A stretch of DNA of 64,000 bases. Source: Campylobacterota bacterium. GTDB lineage: Bacteria > Campylobacterota > Campylobacteria > Campylobacterales > Thiovulaceae. Shown piece by piece: positions 43,455 to 54,499 of this stretch. The notes below the pieces were generated by a model. It ran no database searches. It saw only the letters and a program-made list of their open reading frames with translations, and was not told the origin of the DNA. The number at the start of each line of letters is the position of its first letter. Position 1 is the first letter of the stretch. The translations under genes and the position numbers were made by a program. Location: NCBI GenBank assembly GCA_030152305.1, contig JASKOM010000003.1, positions 62,001 to 126,000 on the forward strand, given 5' to 3'.

Positions 43455-45056
43455 TTACATTTTATATTTTGCTTCGATGCCTAATAATTGTAAACCAACT
43501 CGAATTGAATTTGCAACAACAAACGATAATTTTAACAATTCTTGTTCGTTATCAGAGCCGATAATAGACGAATTATTATAAAAACTATGATAATTCGATG
43601 CCAAGTTTTTTAAATAATCTGTTAATTTATGAGTTTGCCGACTTTCAAAAGAATCTTCGATAACTTCAGGTAATCTTAAAGCTTGAAATAATAAATCTCG
43701 ATGTTCGTCAGGCAAAATATTTAAATTTGCCATTCGAATTTCACTTCGAGAAAATTTGCTTTTATTAATTAAACTTTCGATTCGTGCATGAGCATAATTT
43801 ATATAATAAACTGGATTCGAATTATCTTCGATCATTAAATCATTTAAATCAAATTGCAATGAAATATCTGGAGCTTTTGAGGCAAAAATAAATCGCAACG
43901 GCTCACTTCCGACCTCATCGACAACATCACTCATTAAAACAAAATTGCCTCGTCGTTTACTCATTCGATATGGCTGACCATCTTTTAAAATAGCAACCAT
44001 TTGAGTTAATAAAACTTCTAGTTTTTGAGATTCATAGCCTAAAAAATCGATTGCCGATTTAACTCGAGAAATATATCCGTGATGGTCTGCACCCCAAATA
44101 TTTATATATTTATTATAATCTCGTTCAAATTTATTATGATGATAAATAATATCTCCAGCCAAATAAGTCGGAACACCATTTTCTCGAACAATAACTCGAT
44201 CGTGATCATCACCGCCAGAACTAGATTTTAAAAATAATTTGCCATCTAATTCATAAACTCCGTTATTATTTTTAAGTTCATTTAACGAACGATCCCAAAA
44301 CGAATATAAACCAGCTTCAGAAATATAATTATCAAATTCGATGCCAACAGATTTTAAATTATTTTTTATAACGATCAACATTTCATCTTTGCCCCATTGA
44401 GCCAATTTAGAAATATTTTCATCACGATTTGATTCGTCAAAAATAGAATTACCAAATTTATTTAAAGCTTGTTGTGCTAAATCAATAATATAATCACCGC
44501 GATAATATTCTTCAGGTAATTCGATATTATTTTTATTTAATATTTCGATATTACCAATTACAAACATAGATAAACCTAATAAAAAAATCTGTCGTCCAGC
44601 ATCATTTATATAATATTCGGCATCAATCTTATAACCAAGATGACGACCTAATTTTAATAAAGTATCACCATAAATTGCTCCTCTTGTATGTCCAATATGC
44701 AATGGTCCAGTCGGATTTGCACTAACAAATTCAAGAAGAATTGTTTCTGATTTATTTTCACCTCGACCAAAATTATTTTCAGCAATTAGCGATTCATCGG
44801 CATGACCACTTAAAAACGAAGGTGAAAGTGAAAAATTCAAAAAGCCTTTAACGGCTTCAACTTTTGAAAAAATCGATTCACCGTTAAATTCTTTGGCTAA
44901 ATTTTCAGCAATAATTATTGGTGATTTCTTTAACTCTTTTGCCAATGAAAAAGCTAACGGAGTTGAGAAATGACCAAAATTTTTATCTTTTGGAATTTCG
45001 ATGACAACATCACGATTAAACTTTTTAACAAGAAATTCTTTAATTTTGCTTCGCAT
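43455..45056 (-). CDS. argS: Arginyl-tRNA synthetase
   Basis: A class Ia synthetase of 533 residues that charges tRNA(Arg). The N-terminal Add-1 domain (~1-85) is followed by SANPTGPLHIGHTRGAIYGD with the HIGH motif (~113) and the KMSKS counterpart RMSKRRGNFVLMSD (~365), then the DALR anticodon-binding domain ending in SFVVANSIRVGLQLLGIEA. It is a little short next to E. coli (577). The ATG is five bases downstream of infC. One GATGAGGT octamer is inside. Confidence 0.96.
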   Translation of the reverse strand: MRSKIKEFLVKKFNRDVVIEIPKDKNFGHFSTPLAFSLAKELKKSPIIIAENLAKEFNGESIFSKVEAVKGFLNFSLSPSFLSGHADESLIAENNFGRGENKSETILLEFVSANPTGPLHIGHTRGAIYGDTLLKLGRHLGYKIDAEYYINDAGRQIFLLGLSMFVIGNIEILNKNNIELPEEYYRGDYIIDLAQQALNKFGNSIFDESNRDENISKLAQWGKDEMLIVIKNNLKSVGIEFDNYISEAGLYSFWDRSLNELKNNNGVYELDGKLFLKSSSGGDDHDRVIVRENGVPTYLAGDIIYHHNKFERDYNKYINIWGADHHGYISRVKSAIDFLGYESQKLEVLLTQMVAILKDGQPYRMSKRRGNFVLMSDVVDEVGSEPLRFIFASKAPDISLQFDLNDLMIEDNSNPVYYINYAHARIESLINKSKFSRSEIRMANLNILPDEHRDLLFQALRLPEVIEDSFESRQTHKLTDYLKNLASNYHSFYNNSSIIGSDNEQELLKLSFVVANSIRVGLQLLGIEAKYKM

Positions 45057-45061
45057 TTAAT

Positions 45062-45619
45062 TTATTTTTTATTATTGCTATTTGGAACAACAACCATTGT
45101 GTAATAACGACTTTCTAAAAAAGGTGTTTTTTCCATGATTCCTGCATCTTTAACTCGTTCCCAAACATCTAATAAAACATCTTTTGCACTTTCAGGATTA
45201 CCCATTTCTCGACCTTTTAGAAAAACTTTGAATCGAACATGAAAGCCTTTTTCGAGAAATTCAAGAGCATGTTTAACTTTAAACGAAATATCATTTTCAG
45301 CGATTTTAACAGACAATTTAATCTCTTTGATAACGATAGTCTTTTGATTTTTCTTAGCCTCTTTTTTTCGTTTTTCTTCTTGATATTTAAACTTGCTGTA
45401 ATTCATTAATTTTACAACTGGAGGAATACCTGTTTCAGCGATAACGACTAAATCAAGACTTAATTCTGTTGCTAATTTCAAAGCTTCTATCGTTGAAATA
45501 ACACCGTATTGTTTGCCGTCATCACCGACACATCGAACTTCTGGGAAAGTTATTTCTTCATTCATCATAGGAAGTGTTTCTTTTTCTTTATTGCCGTTAT
45601 TTTTTATTGTTGTGATCAA
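45062..45619 (-). CDS. infC: Translation initiation factor IF-3
   Basis: A 185-residue protein that checks the start codon and keeps 30S subunits free. The N-domain has [20 protein letters not shown] and [20 protein letters not shown], the C-domain has [20 protein letters not shown] and [15 protein letters not shown]. The start taken is the TTG at 45617-45619, which has AGAGG 8 bases upstream and overlaps the thrS stop by four bases (TTGA). The next codon is ATC and no ATG occurs before residue 18, so a non-ATG start is certain unless the N-terminus is much shorter. A weak start is the rule for infC, where it allows IF-3 to control its own synthesis. Confidence 0.94.
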   Translation of the reverse strand: MITTIKNNGNKEKETLPMMNEEITFPEVRCVGDDGKQYGVISTIEALKLATELSLDLVVIAETGIPPVVKLMNYSKFKYQEEKRKKEAKKNQKTIVIKEIKLSVKIAENDISFKVKHALEFLEKGFHVRFKVFLKGREMGNPESAKDVLLDVWERVKDAGIMEKTPFLESRYYTMVVVPNSNNKK

Positions 45620-47424
45620 AATTGAACCTCTTTCATTTTATTTTTAATTATTTCTATAAATTTATCTTTAGTTGTTTCGAAATTTTCTCGTGTTCGTCGA
45701 TCTCGAATTGAAACCATTTTATTAGCTACTTCATTATCACCGATGACGATAATCATTGGAACTCGACTTTTTTCACTCATTCGAATTCGTTTATTTAACG
45801 ATTCATTTTGAGCAAAAATTTCGACATCGATATCCAAATCGATTAATTCATTTTCGATTTCTTTTGCATAATCAAGATGTTTTTCTGATGAAATCGGAAC
45901 GATAGCAACTTGAGTTGGAGCAATAAAAAATGGAAATTCACCAGCAAAATGTTCTGTCAAAATGCCAATAAATCTTTCAAACGAGCCTAAAATTGCTCTG
46001 TGAATCATAACAGGTTGAACTCGATTATTATCATCTGACATATATTCTAATTCGAATCTTTCAGGTAAATTAAAATCTACTTGAATTGTTCCACATTGCC
46101 ATTTTCTGCCGATTGAATCACGAATTTTGATATCGATTTTTGGACCATAAAAAGCTCCACCACCTTCGTCAATTCCGTAAGCAATTCCGTTTTCGTTAAG
46201 AGCATCTTTTAAAGAAGTTGTTGCAATTTCCCAAACCTCATCACGACCGATAGCTTTTTCTGGTTTTGTAGAAATTTCAAGCGAATAATCAAAATTAAAA
46301 CTTTTCATAATGTCATCAACGAATTTCAAAACAGCGATAACTTCAGATTTAATTTGATCGGTTCGGCAAAAAATATGAGCATCATCTTGAGTAAATTCGC
46401 GAACTCGAAATAAACCATGCATAACACCGCTTTTTTCATGTCGATGAACAACACCGTATTCAAAAAATTTCAAAGGCAAATCTCGATAACTTCGTAAATC
46501 ACTTTGATAAACTTTGATATGACCGACACAGTTCATAGGTTTAATGCCATATTCTTGTTCATCAATCGAAGTAAAATACATGTTTTCGCCATAATTTTGA
46601 TAATGTCCGCTTATTTTCCAGATATCAGCTTTGAGAATTTCTGGACCACGAACAGGTTGATAACCTCGTTTTCGATGAGCTTTAAATAGACGACTTTCTA
46701 ATTTTGATCTTAAACGACCGCCATTTGGTAACCAAATTGGAAGACCAGCTCCAACATCATCATCAAAAGTAAATAATCCCATTTGAACAGCTATTTTTCG
46801 ATGATCTCGTTTTTCAGCTTCTTCCAACATAGTTAAATGACTTTTTAAAGCTTCGTGAGTTGCAAACGAAATACCATAAATTCGAGTTAGCATTTCATTT
46901 TGATCATTTCCGCCTAAATATGCACCTGCAATTTTAGTAAGTTTAAAAAATTTGAGAAATTTTGTATTTGGTAGATGAGGTCCTCGACATAAATCTTCAA
47001 AATCTCCCTGTTTATAAATAGAAAGTTTTGAATCAGATATTTTTGAGATAACAGCTAATTTTAATGGATCTTCCGCGAATTTTTGGAGAGCTTCCTCTCG
47101 AGAAAGATTATATTTTTCGATCGTGTAGCCTCGTTTAGCTAACTCTAACATTTTCTTTTCGATATTTTTTAAATCTGAATCGCTGATTTTTGTTGATGTT
47201 TTAAAATCATAATAAAAGCCTTCTTCAACAACTGGACCAACAAAAAATTTAGCATCAGAATATAACTCTCGAATAGCTTGAGCCATAAGATGAGCAGTAG
47301 AATGTCGAATTACATCGAGAGAAAGAGGTGAATTATCAAAATAAATTTTTTCACCATTGTCTCCGTTGGAGGTTTGAAGATCAACTATCTCACCTCCGAT
47401 TTTTATCGCTATAACTTCTTCCAA
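45616..47424 (-). CDS. thrS: Threonyl-tRNA synthetase
   Basis: A class II synthetase of 602 residues. The N-terminal TGS-like segment is short (~1-35), then the editing domain has [15 protein letters not shown] and GFYYDF, and [12 protein letters not shown] supplies the Cys/His of the editing site. The catalytic core shows [40 protein letters not shown] (motif 2), zinc ligands Cys/His/His, and [20 protein letters not shown] (motif 3). The anticodon domain closes the protein. The start is TTG with AAAGG upstream. thrS and infC form a conserved pair with overlapping ends. Confidence 0.96.
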   Translation of the reverse strand: MEEVIAIKIGGEIVDLQTSNGDNGEKIYFDNSPLSLDVIRHSTAHLMAQAIRELYSDAKFFVGPVVEEGFYYDFKTSTKISDSDLKNIEKKMLELAKRGYTIEKYNLSREEALQKFAEDPLKLAVISKISDSKLSIYKQGDFEDLCRGPHLPNTKFLKFFKLTKIAGAYLGGNDQNEMLTRIYGISFATHEALKSHLTMLEEAEKRDHRKIAVQMGLFTFDDDVGAGLPIWLPNGGRLRSKLESRLFKAHRKRGYQPVRGPEILKADIWKISGHYQNYGENMYFTSIDEQEYGIKPMNCVGHIKVYQSDLRSYRDLPLKFFEYGVVHRHEKSGVMHGLFRVREFTQDDAHIFCRTDQIKSEVIAVLKFVDDIMKSFNFDYSLEISTKPEKAIGRDEVWEIATTSLKDALNENGIAYGIDEGGGAFYGPKIDIKIRDSIGRKWQCGTIQVDFNLPERFELEYMSDDNNRVQPVMIHRAILGSFERFIGILTEHFAGEFPFFIAPTQVAIVPISSEKHLDYAKEIENELIDLDIDVEIFAQNESLNKRIRMSEKSRVPMIIVIGDNEVANKMVSIRDRRTRENFETTKDKFIEIIKNKMKEVQF

Positions 47425-47535
47425 GAAATAAACAACCTTTTTAAATTAAATTTTTATGTATGTCCATTTTATCGAAATTTCAAAAATTTATATATTTGTT
47501 TTATGGTTATAAAAAACCATATTATCTATGTGATT

Positions 47536-49989
47536 TTATTTAAAAGCTATTTGTTCAAAATAAAATTTTTCAAAGTCTATTGGCGACATAGGTTGAGCAT
47601 ATAAAAATCCTTGAATTATGTCGCATTTAAGATCTTTTAAAAATTCTAATTGTTCTTGAGTTTCAACACCTTCAGCGATAACTCGATAATTAAACAATTT
47701 GCCAAGAGCGATAACAGATTTTGTAATTGCGACATCATCTTTATTATGCGGTGTTTCCATAATAAAAGAACGATCAATTTTAATTGTATTAAAAGGCAAT
47801 TGTCTTAAATATGAAAGTGAAGAATATCCTGTTCCAAAATCGTCAATGGCAAATTCTACACCCATTTCGCCTAACTGTTTTAAGATTTCGTTCATAGTTT
47901 CTTTGTTATCGATTAATACTCTTTCTGTTATTTCTATTTCAAGATTATGCGGATCGCAACCACTTTTTTCAACAAGTTCTCGAACTGTATTGACCATATC
48001 AGTTTTCATAAATTGAATTGTCGAAATATTTACAGATATTCTTCTTAGATTTATTCCATGTTTTTTCCAGATTACCATTTGCTTACAGGCTTCAAGAATG
48101 ACCCAACGACCGATATCGATAATTAAATCACTTTCTTCGGCAATATGAATAAATTTCATAGGAGGCATAAGACCAATTGACGGATGTTTCCAACGAATAA
48201 GAGCTTCAGCTGACATAATTTCTTTGGTTTCAGAATTAATTTGAGGTTGATAAAAAAGAATAAATTCGTTGCCAATAATTGCCATTCTAAGATCTCTTTC
48301 GAGTTGAGCTTTTTCCAATGCATTATCTTTTAATTTATTAACATATTGAGTAAATCGATTTCGACCACCACTTTTTGATTCAAACATTGCAATATCAGCG
48401 AATTTAATAACATCTTCTACATTATCGCTTTGTTCAGGAAAAATAACTCCACCGATACTTGTGCCAATATATATTTTTTGTTCGACGATATCATCAAAAC
48501 TTCTAGAAATTTCATTTATAATTTTATTAGCGACTAATCTAATATCTTCAAGTGTAGATACTTTTGTTAATAAAACTATAAATTCATCACCGCCAACTCT
48601 TGCAACGATATCACTACTTCTAACTGATTTTTTTAATCGTTCAGCAACAAATTGAAGAAGAATATCACCAGCTCCGTGTCCATAAGTGTCATTAACATAT
48701 TTAAATTTATCAAGATCCAAATATAATAATGCTCCTACTCCGTGTTCTCTTTTTCTCATTTTTATTGCATTATCAAGATGTGATTTTAATAAAACACGAT
48801 TTACGAGTCCTGTTAAATTATCATGATGTGCCATATATTCGATAGCTTCTTGTGATTTTTTTATTATTGAAATATCCGAAAAATTAGATATGAAATTTTT
48901 TATATTTCCGTGTTCATCGCGAATAACAGAAATTGAAAGCCATTGCGGATAAACTTCACCATGTTTTTTTCTATTCCATACTTCGCCATCCCATCTATCT
49001 TCTCGTATCAATGTTTTCCACATTTCAGCATAAAATTCTTTTGATTGTCTTTCAGATCTTAAAATACTTGGTTTTTGTCCTATTACCTCATTTTCAGAAA
49101 ACTCTGTAATTTTCGAAAAAGCTTTATTAACAAGAATAATCCTGCTTCGTTTATCTGTAACAAGAATACCGTTATTCGTATTAGTAAATACATTTTCGTA
49201 TAAATTAATTAATTCTTCGTCTTGAAATAATTTATTTTCAAGAGACGATATTTTTTTTCGTTCAGCCATAAGTCTAAAAGGTTTATCAAATCCGAAAACA
49301 ACAACAGCATGAAATAATAAAAGAAACGAAACAACTTGAGTGATAATAGCAACCGAACATAAGAAACCGCCACATTGATTTGCGATTAAAATTACGATTT
49401 GAGCAAATATCGAAAACACTAATGACAATGAAAAAAACTTATAAATTGTATGAGATGAAAAATGTTCTTTTAATTCTTGAATCTGAAAAGTAATTATTCC
49501 AGTTACGATAATAGTTAAAATACTCATTGTTGTTTGAATATGATTTATATCTGGCAATAAATTAATAATTGTTAATATTAAACTAACCATAACGAGTGTA
49601 TAAACTCTTGATACGATTAACAATGCTCTTTCATAACTTTCTTTTAAAAAAGCTATTGAACTTAAAATAAATATTGATTCTATTGCTCGAGGAAAAGTCC
49701 ATAAATATAAATGTTCGTGAAATACATTTGCAAATAAATTACCTGTTTTTAAAACAGCAATCATTAAATATATAGCAGAAATAAGATATCCGATTCCAAT
49801 CGATAATAAAAATTTATTTTGAGTATGTTCATATGTAAAATAGGCTATGACAAAAATCATAATTCCTACAAACACAGAAAAAAGTTCACTAATTTGATAA
49901 AAAACATTGTATCCATTAAAATAGCGAATTATTATAAAACCTAAAACTATTGATGTTATAGCCAAGATACTTTTTTTGTGTAGGTTCAA
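47536..49989 (-). CDS. MASE3-like/PAS/GGDEF/EAL cyclic-di-GMP protein
   Basis: An 817-residue inner-membrane signalling protein. About seven helices (~1-240) look like a MASE3 sensor. A short coiled coil leads to a PAS domain (~265-375, NNGILVTDKRSRIILVNKAF), then a GGDEF domain with the intact RVGGDEF (~470) and an RxxD inhibitory site (RSSD) five residues before it, then an EAL domain (~560-805) with EALIRW, EITERVLI, DDFGTGYSSLSYLRQLP and IDRSFIM. Both catalytic sites look intact, so it may make and break cyclic-di-GMP. It probably controls motility or attachment. ATG start with AAGGAA upstream. Confidence 0.92.
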   Translation of the reverse strand: MNLHKKSILAITSIVLGFIIIRYFNGYNVFYQISELFSVFVGIMIFVIAYFTYEHTQNKFLLSIGIGYLISAIYLMIAVLKTGNLFANVFHEHLYLWTFPRAIESIFILSSIAFLKESYERALLIVSRVYTLVMVSLILTIINLLPDINHIQTTMSILTIIVTGIITFQIQELKEHFSSHTIYKFFSLSLVFSIFAQIVILIANQCGGFLCSVAIITQVVSFLLLFHAVVVFGFDKPFRLMAERKKISSLENKLFQDEELINLYENVFTNTNNGILVTDKRSRIILVNKAFSKITEFSENEVIGQKPSILRSERQSKEFYAEMWKTLIREDRWDGEVWNRKKHGEVYPQWLSISVIRDEHGNIKNFISNFSDISIIKKSQEAIEYMAHHDNLTGLVNRVLLKSHLDNAIKMRKREHGVGALLYLDLDKFKYVNDTYGHGAGDILLQFVAERLKKSVRSSDIVARVGGDEFIVLLTKVSTLEDIRLVANKIINEISRSFDDIVEQKIYIGTSIGGVIFPEQSDNVEDVIKFADIAMFESKSGGRNRFTQYVNKLKDNALEKAQLERDLRMAIIGNEFILFYQPQINSETKEIMSAEALIRWKHPSIGLMPPMKFIHIAEESDLIIDIGRWVILEACKQMVIWKKHGINLRRISVNISTIQFMKTDMVNTVRELVEKSGCDPHNLEIEITERVLIDNKETMNEILKQLGEMGVEFAIDDFGTGYSSLSYLRQLPFNTIKIDRSFIMETPHNKDDVAITKSVIALGKLFNYRVIAEGVETQEQLEFLKDLKCDIIQGFLYAQPMSPIDFEKFYFEQIAFK

Positions 49990-50062
49990 AATGGTTCCTT
50001 GTTTTTAATTAAATATCAAAAGTGTATCAAAACCAAACAATAAAAGAAAAATTGAAACAACA

Positions 50063-50620
50063 TTAACTGTTTATTTTATTAAATTCGGCTATATAGTTTT
50101 CTTCACAGTTAATTATAAATTTTCCTCCAAATTCATTAAATTCTTCATAAATAGTTTCACAAGCAAATTTCTGAATTAAATATTTAAACTTAGAAATATT
50201 TTTAAATAATATATTTAACTCAAGCTGAATTAAATCGCGACTTTCTATTAAATTTGCTATTTTTATTGTTGAATTAATTGCATCAGAATAAGCTCCAACC
50301 AAACCGCCAGTTCCAAGTTTGACACCACCAAAATATCGAATCGTGATAACTCCAATGTCGATGAGGTCAGCACCAATTAAAACATTTAATGTCGGTTTTC
50401 CAGAAGTTCCTTTTGGTTCGCCATCGTCCGAACTACCTTCGATAATCTGTTTTAAACTATTTTTATATCGAAAAGCTGTTATAAAATGTGTTGCTTTGGA
50501 ATGTTCTTTTTTTAAATTATTATATATTTGATTATATTTTGAATAAGGAACTAAATAAGATATAAATTTGGATTTTTTTATTTCAATTTGTGAGAAGAAT
50601 TCAGAATTTACTGTTAGCAA
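50063..50620 (-). CDS. YigZ/IMPACT family protein
   Basis: A 185-residue protein of the UPF0029/IMPACT family. The signature lies in the middle: DDGEPKGTSGKPTLNVLIGA (~residues 60-79) and ITIRYFGGVKLGTGGLVGAY (~92-111) with SDAI. A basic N-terminus (QIEIKKSKFISYLVPYSKY) and a C-terminal ferredoxin-like domain complete it. In E. coli YigZ is of uncertain function; eukaryotic IMPACT acts in translation control. Monocistronic in this window. One GATGAGGT octamer lies in it. Confidence 0.9.
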   Translation of the reverse strand: MLTVNSEFFSQIEIKKSKFISYLVPYSKYNQIYNNLKKEHSKATHFITAFRYKNSLKQIIEGSSDDGEPKGTSGKPTLNVLIGADLIDIGVITIRYFGGVKLGTGGLVGAYSDAINSTIKIANLIESRDLIQLELNILFKNISKFKYLIQKFACETIYEEFNEFGGKFIINCEENYIAEFNKINS

Positions 50621-50644
50621 GTTAATAAATAAATTATTTGTTTG

Positions 50645-50671
50645 TCTAACAAGATTCTAGATCTTGTTAGA
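50645..50671. terminator. Strong inverted repeat between genes
   Basis: Perfect 11-base arms TCTAACAAGAT (50645-50655) and ATCTTGTTAGA (50661-50671) with a 5-base loop. It lies downstream of the SCP2-like gene on the - strand and upstream of the YigZ gene. A T-run is not obvious, so terminator or processing signal. Confidence 0.55.
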
Positions 50672-50719
50672 TGAAATTTGAAGTTTTATTTTGTCGAAGA
50701 GATAAAAATTGATTGCAAA

Positions 50720-51103
50720 TTAGAATTCTGTTTGAATATCGCTCATCATTTTGATGCTTTTTTCAAAAGAACCCATATACATAGCAGCTTTGATTTTTGA
50801 ACCTTTGAAACCGTAACCTGAAGTCATCATAGCTTTTTTAACACCGATTTCGCCTTGAATAACTTTTCTCCAGCCGTCATATGTTGCCCACATATCAAAC
50901 TCGATTTCGTCGCCATTTAATAATCCATGATAAGTTACTTCACCATTAACGATATTAACTTGAAGAGGAGCGATTTCGTTTTCTTTATCACTTACTCGAT
51001 AAACAAAGTTACCTGTAAATTTTTTTAAACCACTTTTTAAATCAGCATTTGCTTTCCAAGCATTTGTATAAGCTGTGCACCATTCAGTACTAAGAAATTT
51101 CAT
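50720..51103 (-). CDS. SCP2 sterol-binding-domain-like protein
   Basis: A 127-residue, single-domain protein. The pattern of a lipid-binding SCP2 fold is suggested by WCTAYTNAWKANADLKSGLK, the beta segment EVTYHGLLNGDEIEFDMWAT and the end GFKGSKIKAAMYMGSFEKSI. Small SCP2-like proteins are frequent in this phylum; the ligand is unknown. ATG start, with AAGGA 8 bases upstream. It stands alone, with the hairpin at 50645 after it. Confidence 0.65.
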   Translation of the reverse strand: MKFLSTEWCTAYTNAWKANADLKSGLKKFTGNFVYRVSDKENEIAPLQVNIVNGEVTYHGLLNGDEIEFDMWATYDGWRKVIQGEIGVKKAMMTSGYGFKGSKIKAAMYMGSFEKSIKMMSDIQTEF

Positions 51104-51188
51104 TTATAATATCCTTTAGTTTTTCTTATAGAAGAGCTATCTTCGAATTTCCAAAACTATATCATTCATGAATGTCAATGTCAAGATA

Positions 51189-52727
51189 TTAATGTAAAAA
51201 ATGTCTAATACCTGTGAAATAAAGGGCAATATTATTTTCGTTTGCAGAGGCTATAACATCGTCATCTCGAATACTTCCACCTGGTTCGACAATTGCTTTA
51301 ACACCGACTTTTGATGCTTCATCGATTGAATCTCTAAACGGGAAAAATGCTTCACTTGCCAACGATGAACCTTCGAGAGATAAACCCATTTCTCCAGCTT
51401 TTTTAATTGCACATTTTGCAGCATCAACTCGTGAAGTCATTCCCATTCCGATAGCAACCATTGCCGAATCTTTTACATAAACAACACAATTCGATTTGGT
51501 TAAACTTGCAACTTTTAGAGCAATTTCAAGATCTAACAATTCATTTTCCGTTGCTTCTCGATTTGAAACTAATTTTGCATTTTGCAATTCGTCATTTTTG
51601 ACCTCATCGCTATTTTGCAATAAAAATCCGCCATCAACATGTTTAAAATCAAAAAGATCTTTCGAAACAGATAAAAATTGATTATCAGTTATAAATAATT
51701 TAATTCGTTTTTTATTTTCGAAAACTTTTATAGCTTGTTCTGTAATTTGTCCAGCGACAATAACTTCAACGAAAATTTTATTTATTTCGATAGCCAAATC
51801 TTCGTTTAAAATGCCATTAACCGCAACAACTCCGCCGTATGCCGAAACTGGATCGCTTTTTAAAGCTTCTCGATATGAATCTAAAAGAGTTGATTTAATT
51901 GCAAAACCGCAAGGATTTCCGTGTTTGACGATACAAACTGCTGGTCTGTCGCCAAATGACGAAGCAATTTTAACGGCACTGTTAATATCAGTTATATTAT
52001 TAAAACTTGCCTCACCTTTTATCGTTTTGAAATTATCACTCCAGAATTTTTTATCAAATTGATACAAACTTCCTTTTTGATGTGGATTTTCACCGTATCG
52101 AGTATCAAAAACTTTTGAGCCAACTATAAAATGTTTGTTACCGAAACCGTTATTAAATCGATTATTCATATAATTAGCAATCATCGAATCATAATTTGCT
52201 GTGTGTTCAAAAGCTTCAATCATCAAATTTTGTCTAAAATCTAAATCAAGCGAATTCATCGATAATTTTTCGACTATTTCGCTATATCGATTTGGATTCG
52301 TAACAATAATTACATCTCGATAATTTTTCGCTGAACTTCGAACCATTGCTGGACCGCCGATATCGATATTTTCGATAATTTCATCAAAATCATTTGTTCG
52401 TTCGGTTGTTTCTTTAAACGGATATAAATTTACACAAACAAGATCAATCGCTTTTATGCCGTGAGCTTCAGCCATTTTTAGATCATTTTCGTTGTCTCGT
52501 CGATGCAAAATTGCCCCATGAACCAACGGATTCAAAGTTTTAACTCGTCCGTCAAACATTTCAGGAAAACCTGTTAAATTGCTAATATCAATCGTGTCGA
52601 TTCCTGCATTTCGCAAAGTTTTACTAGTTCCACCAGTTGAAACAATTTCAAAATTTAAATTAATTAAATTTTTTGCGAATTCAACGACATTTCGTTTATC
52701 GCTAACACTTATTAAAGCTCTTTTCAA
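51189..52727 (-). CDS. purH: Bifunctional AICAR transformylase/IMP cyclohydrolase
   Basis: Catalyses the last two steps of IMP synthesis. In 512 residues the N-terminal IMP cyclohydrolase domain (~1-195) has [33 protein letters not shown] and [20 protein letters not shown], and the C-terminal AICAR transformylase domain (~200-512) shows [20 protein letters not shown] (the Lys-His-Gly-Asn site), [25 protein letters not shown] and [13 protein letters not shown]. The length is normal. It is the end of an operon-like group with the gene at 52737 ten bases upstream. Confidence 0.97.
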   Translation of the reverse strand: MKRALISVSDKRNVVEFAKNLINLNFEIVSTGGTSKTLRNAGIDTIDISNLTGFPEMFDGRVKTLNPLVHGAILHRRDNENDLKMAEAHGIKAIDLVCVNLYPFKETTERTNDFDEIIENIDIGGPAMVRSSAKNYRDVIIVTNPNRYSEIVEKLSMNSLDLDFRQNLMIEAFEHTANYDSMIANYMNNRFNNGFGNKHFIVGSKVFDTRYGENPHQKGSLYQFDKKFWSDNFKTIKGEASFNNITDINSAVKIASSFGDRPAVCIVKHGNPCGFAIKSTLLDSYREALKSDPVSAYGGVVAVNGILNEDLAIEINKIFVEVIVAGQITEQAIKVFENKKRIKLFITDNQFLSVSKDLFDFKHVDGGFLLQNSDEVKNDELQNAKLVSNREATENELLDLEIALKVASLTKSNCVVYVKDSAMVAIGMGMTSRVDAAKCAIKKAGEMGLSLEGSSLASEAFFPFRDSIDEASKVGVKAIVEPGGSIRDDDVIASANENNIALYFTGIRHFLH

Positions 52728-52736
52728 ATATTTTCC

Positions 52737-53411
52737 TTATTTTAAATATCTATTTTCTCGTCGCCAATTAGGTCTCGCATCGATTACACCTCTGACTTTT
52801 AATAACTCATTACATTTTTGAACAACTTCAGTGTCATCTTCAATTTTAAAAATATATTTACCATTTTTATTTTGTTTAAGAAAATCCAAGCCATTTATAC
52901 GAGCAAAAGATTTAACATTAACATTTTCTTTAAGTTCAAGAATAATTGTTCCATCGCTCCAAACACTATGAGAACTTTCTCGATTATTAACAACGGGAAT
53001 ATATTCAATTTCGTTATCGCTATTTACATATTTTTTATAACGAGTTTGATCTTTTTGTTCATAGTTATCAACTTGTTGAGATTCTCGTTCTCGTCGATAT
53101 TCGCGATCGTTATTATTATTTTCATCGTTATATCGATCTCTGCGATTATGCTGTCGATTATTTTCTAAATCGCGGTCATCTTCGTTGTATCTATTTTTTT
53201 TATCACGATTGCTATTTCGATCTTTTTGTTCATTTTCATTGTCATTGTTATTTTCGTTATATTCAGATGACGATGAAGAATAAACTTTTTTAAATTGATT
53301 TTCTCGGGAATCGCCATTAAATTTAATAACTCGTTCTTCTTGTTCAGCAATCAACGATGAGGTATTAAATAAAACGATCAACGATGTAAAAACGAATATT
53401 TTTTTATGCAT
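52737..53411 (-). CDS. Secreted low-complexity protein with S8-propeptide-like domain
   Basis: A 224-residue protein. A signal peptide (MHKKIFVFTSLIVLFNTSSL) is followed by ~95 residues of very polar, Asn/Asp/Arg/Glu-rich repeats (NNNDNENEQKDRNSNRDKKN), predicted to be disordered. The C-terminal ~80 residues (GTIILELKENVNVKSFARIN, GKYIFKIEDDTEVVQKCNEL, VRGVIDARPNW) resemble the inhibitor/propeptide domain of subtilisin-type peptidases, but no peptidase follows. A free-standing propeptide can act as chaperone or inhibitor of a protease in trans. Which protease is unknown. Confidence 0.6.
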   Translation of the reverse strand: MHKKIFVFTSLIVLFNTSSLIAEQEERVIKFNGDSRENQFKKVYSSSSSEYNENNNDNENEQKDRNSNRDKKNRYNEDDRDLENNRQHNRRDRYNDENNNNDREYRRERESQQVDNYEQKDQTRYKKYVNSDNEIEYIPVVNNRESSHSVWSDGTIILELKENVNVKSFARINGLDFLKQNKNGKYIFKIEDDTEVVQKCNELLKVRGVIDARPNWRRENRYLK

Positions 53412-53413
53412 AG

Positions 53414-54499
53414 TTATTCTCCATTTTGTAATTTATAAAAAAGTTCTTTAACAGAAATAATTTCTTTTGCTCGATAGCCATTTGAACCAGAAAAGAATAA
53501 ACCGTTTTCTATATCACCGTTATAAGCATCACTAAGTCGGTCGGCAATACAAAAACCAACGGCTTTTGCTTCTTCGCCTCGATGACATGGCGAAACACAG
53601 TTACTAATACAAGCAACTTTTGGAGCTGTTCCGTTTTCTATTTTAAAATGCAAATTCGTTTTTATTCCACGAGCTGGATAACCAACTGGCGATTTCATTA
53701 AAACGATATCTTCTTTTTTTATATTAATTAAAAGCTGTTTGAATTTATCGTCTGCATCGCATTCATGAGTTGCTATAAATCGAGTTCCCATTTGCACACC
53801 CGAAGAACCAAGACTAAACATTTTATCGATATCGTTTTTGTCCCAAATTCCACCTGCTGAAATAACAGGAATATTAAATTTATTAGCTTCTTCAACAACT
53901 GGAGCGACTAAATTTTCTAATTGATATTCATCTTGAAAACATTGTTCATAAGTAAAACCTTGATGTCCGCCACTCAAAGGTCCTTCGAGAATAACAGCAT
54001 CAGGAATTTTTCCGTATCGTTGCCATTTTTTTATAATTATTTTTAAAGCTCGAACACTTGAAACGATTGGAACAAGTGCAACATCTGGAAAATCTCGAGT
54101 AAATTCGGGCATATTCGAAGGAATTCCTGCTCCAGTAATAATTATATTTGCTCCTGCTTCACAAGCATCTTTAACGACTCGACCATAATCGTTAATCGCA
54201 TACAAAACATTACAGCCAAGCGGTTTATCTCCACAAATTTTTCTGGCATTCGCAAAAATTTCAAAAAGTGCTTCACGAGAATAAAAATTATCAACTTCAT
54301 ACGGACGACCAGCTATATTTCGATGAGAAAAATCTTTATTTTTATAATAACCAGTTCCTACGGCACTAATAATTCCTAAACCGCCTTCATTCGAAACAGT
54401 CCCAGCTAGACGATCCCAACTAATGCCGACACCCATTCCACCTTGAACAATAGGAATTTCTATTTCATGTTTTCCTATTTTTAAAGGTTTCATACTCAT
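53414..54499 (-). CDS. Nitronate monooxygenase family FMN protein
   Basis: A 361-residue TIM-barrel flavoprotein of the 2-nitropropane dioxygenase/nitronate monooxygenase family, which detoxifies nitronates with [23 protein letters not shown] opens the barrel; [17 protein letters not shown]-type loops ([16 protein letters not shown]), [33 protein letters not shown] and [20 protein letters not shown] bind FMN phosphate and carry the catalytic His region (GGHQG). FabK-like enoyl reductases are close relatives, so the real substrate is open. It overlaps tyrS by four bases (ATGA). This pairing next to spoT is typical of Campylobacterota. Confidence 0.88.
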   Translation of the reverse strand: MSMKPLKIGKHEIEIPIVQGGMGVGISWDRLAGTVSNEGGLGIISAVGTGYYKNKDFSHRNIAGRPYEVDNFYSREALFEIFANARKICGDKPLGCNVLYAINDYGRVVKDACEAGANIIITGAGIPSNMPEFTRDFPDVALVPIVSSVRALKIIIKKWQRYGKIPDAVILEGPLSGGHQGFTYEQCFQDEYQLENLVAPVVEEANKFNIPVISAGGIWDKNDIDKMFSLGSSGVQMGTRFIATHECDADDKFKQLLINIKKEDIVLMKSPVGYPARGIKTNLHFKIENGTAPKVACISNCVSPCHRGEEAKAVGFCIADRLSDAYNGDIENGLFFSGSNGYRAKEIISVKELFYKLQNGE

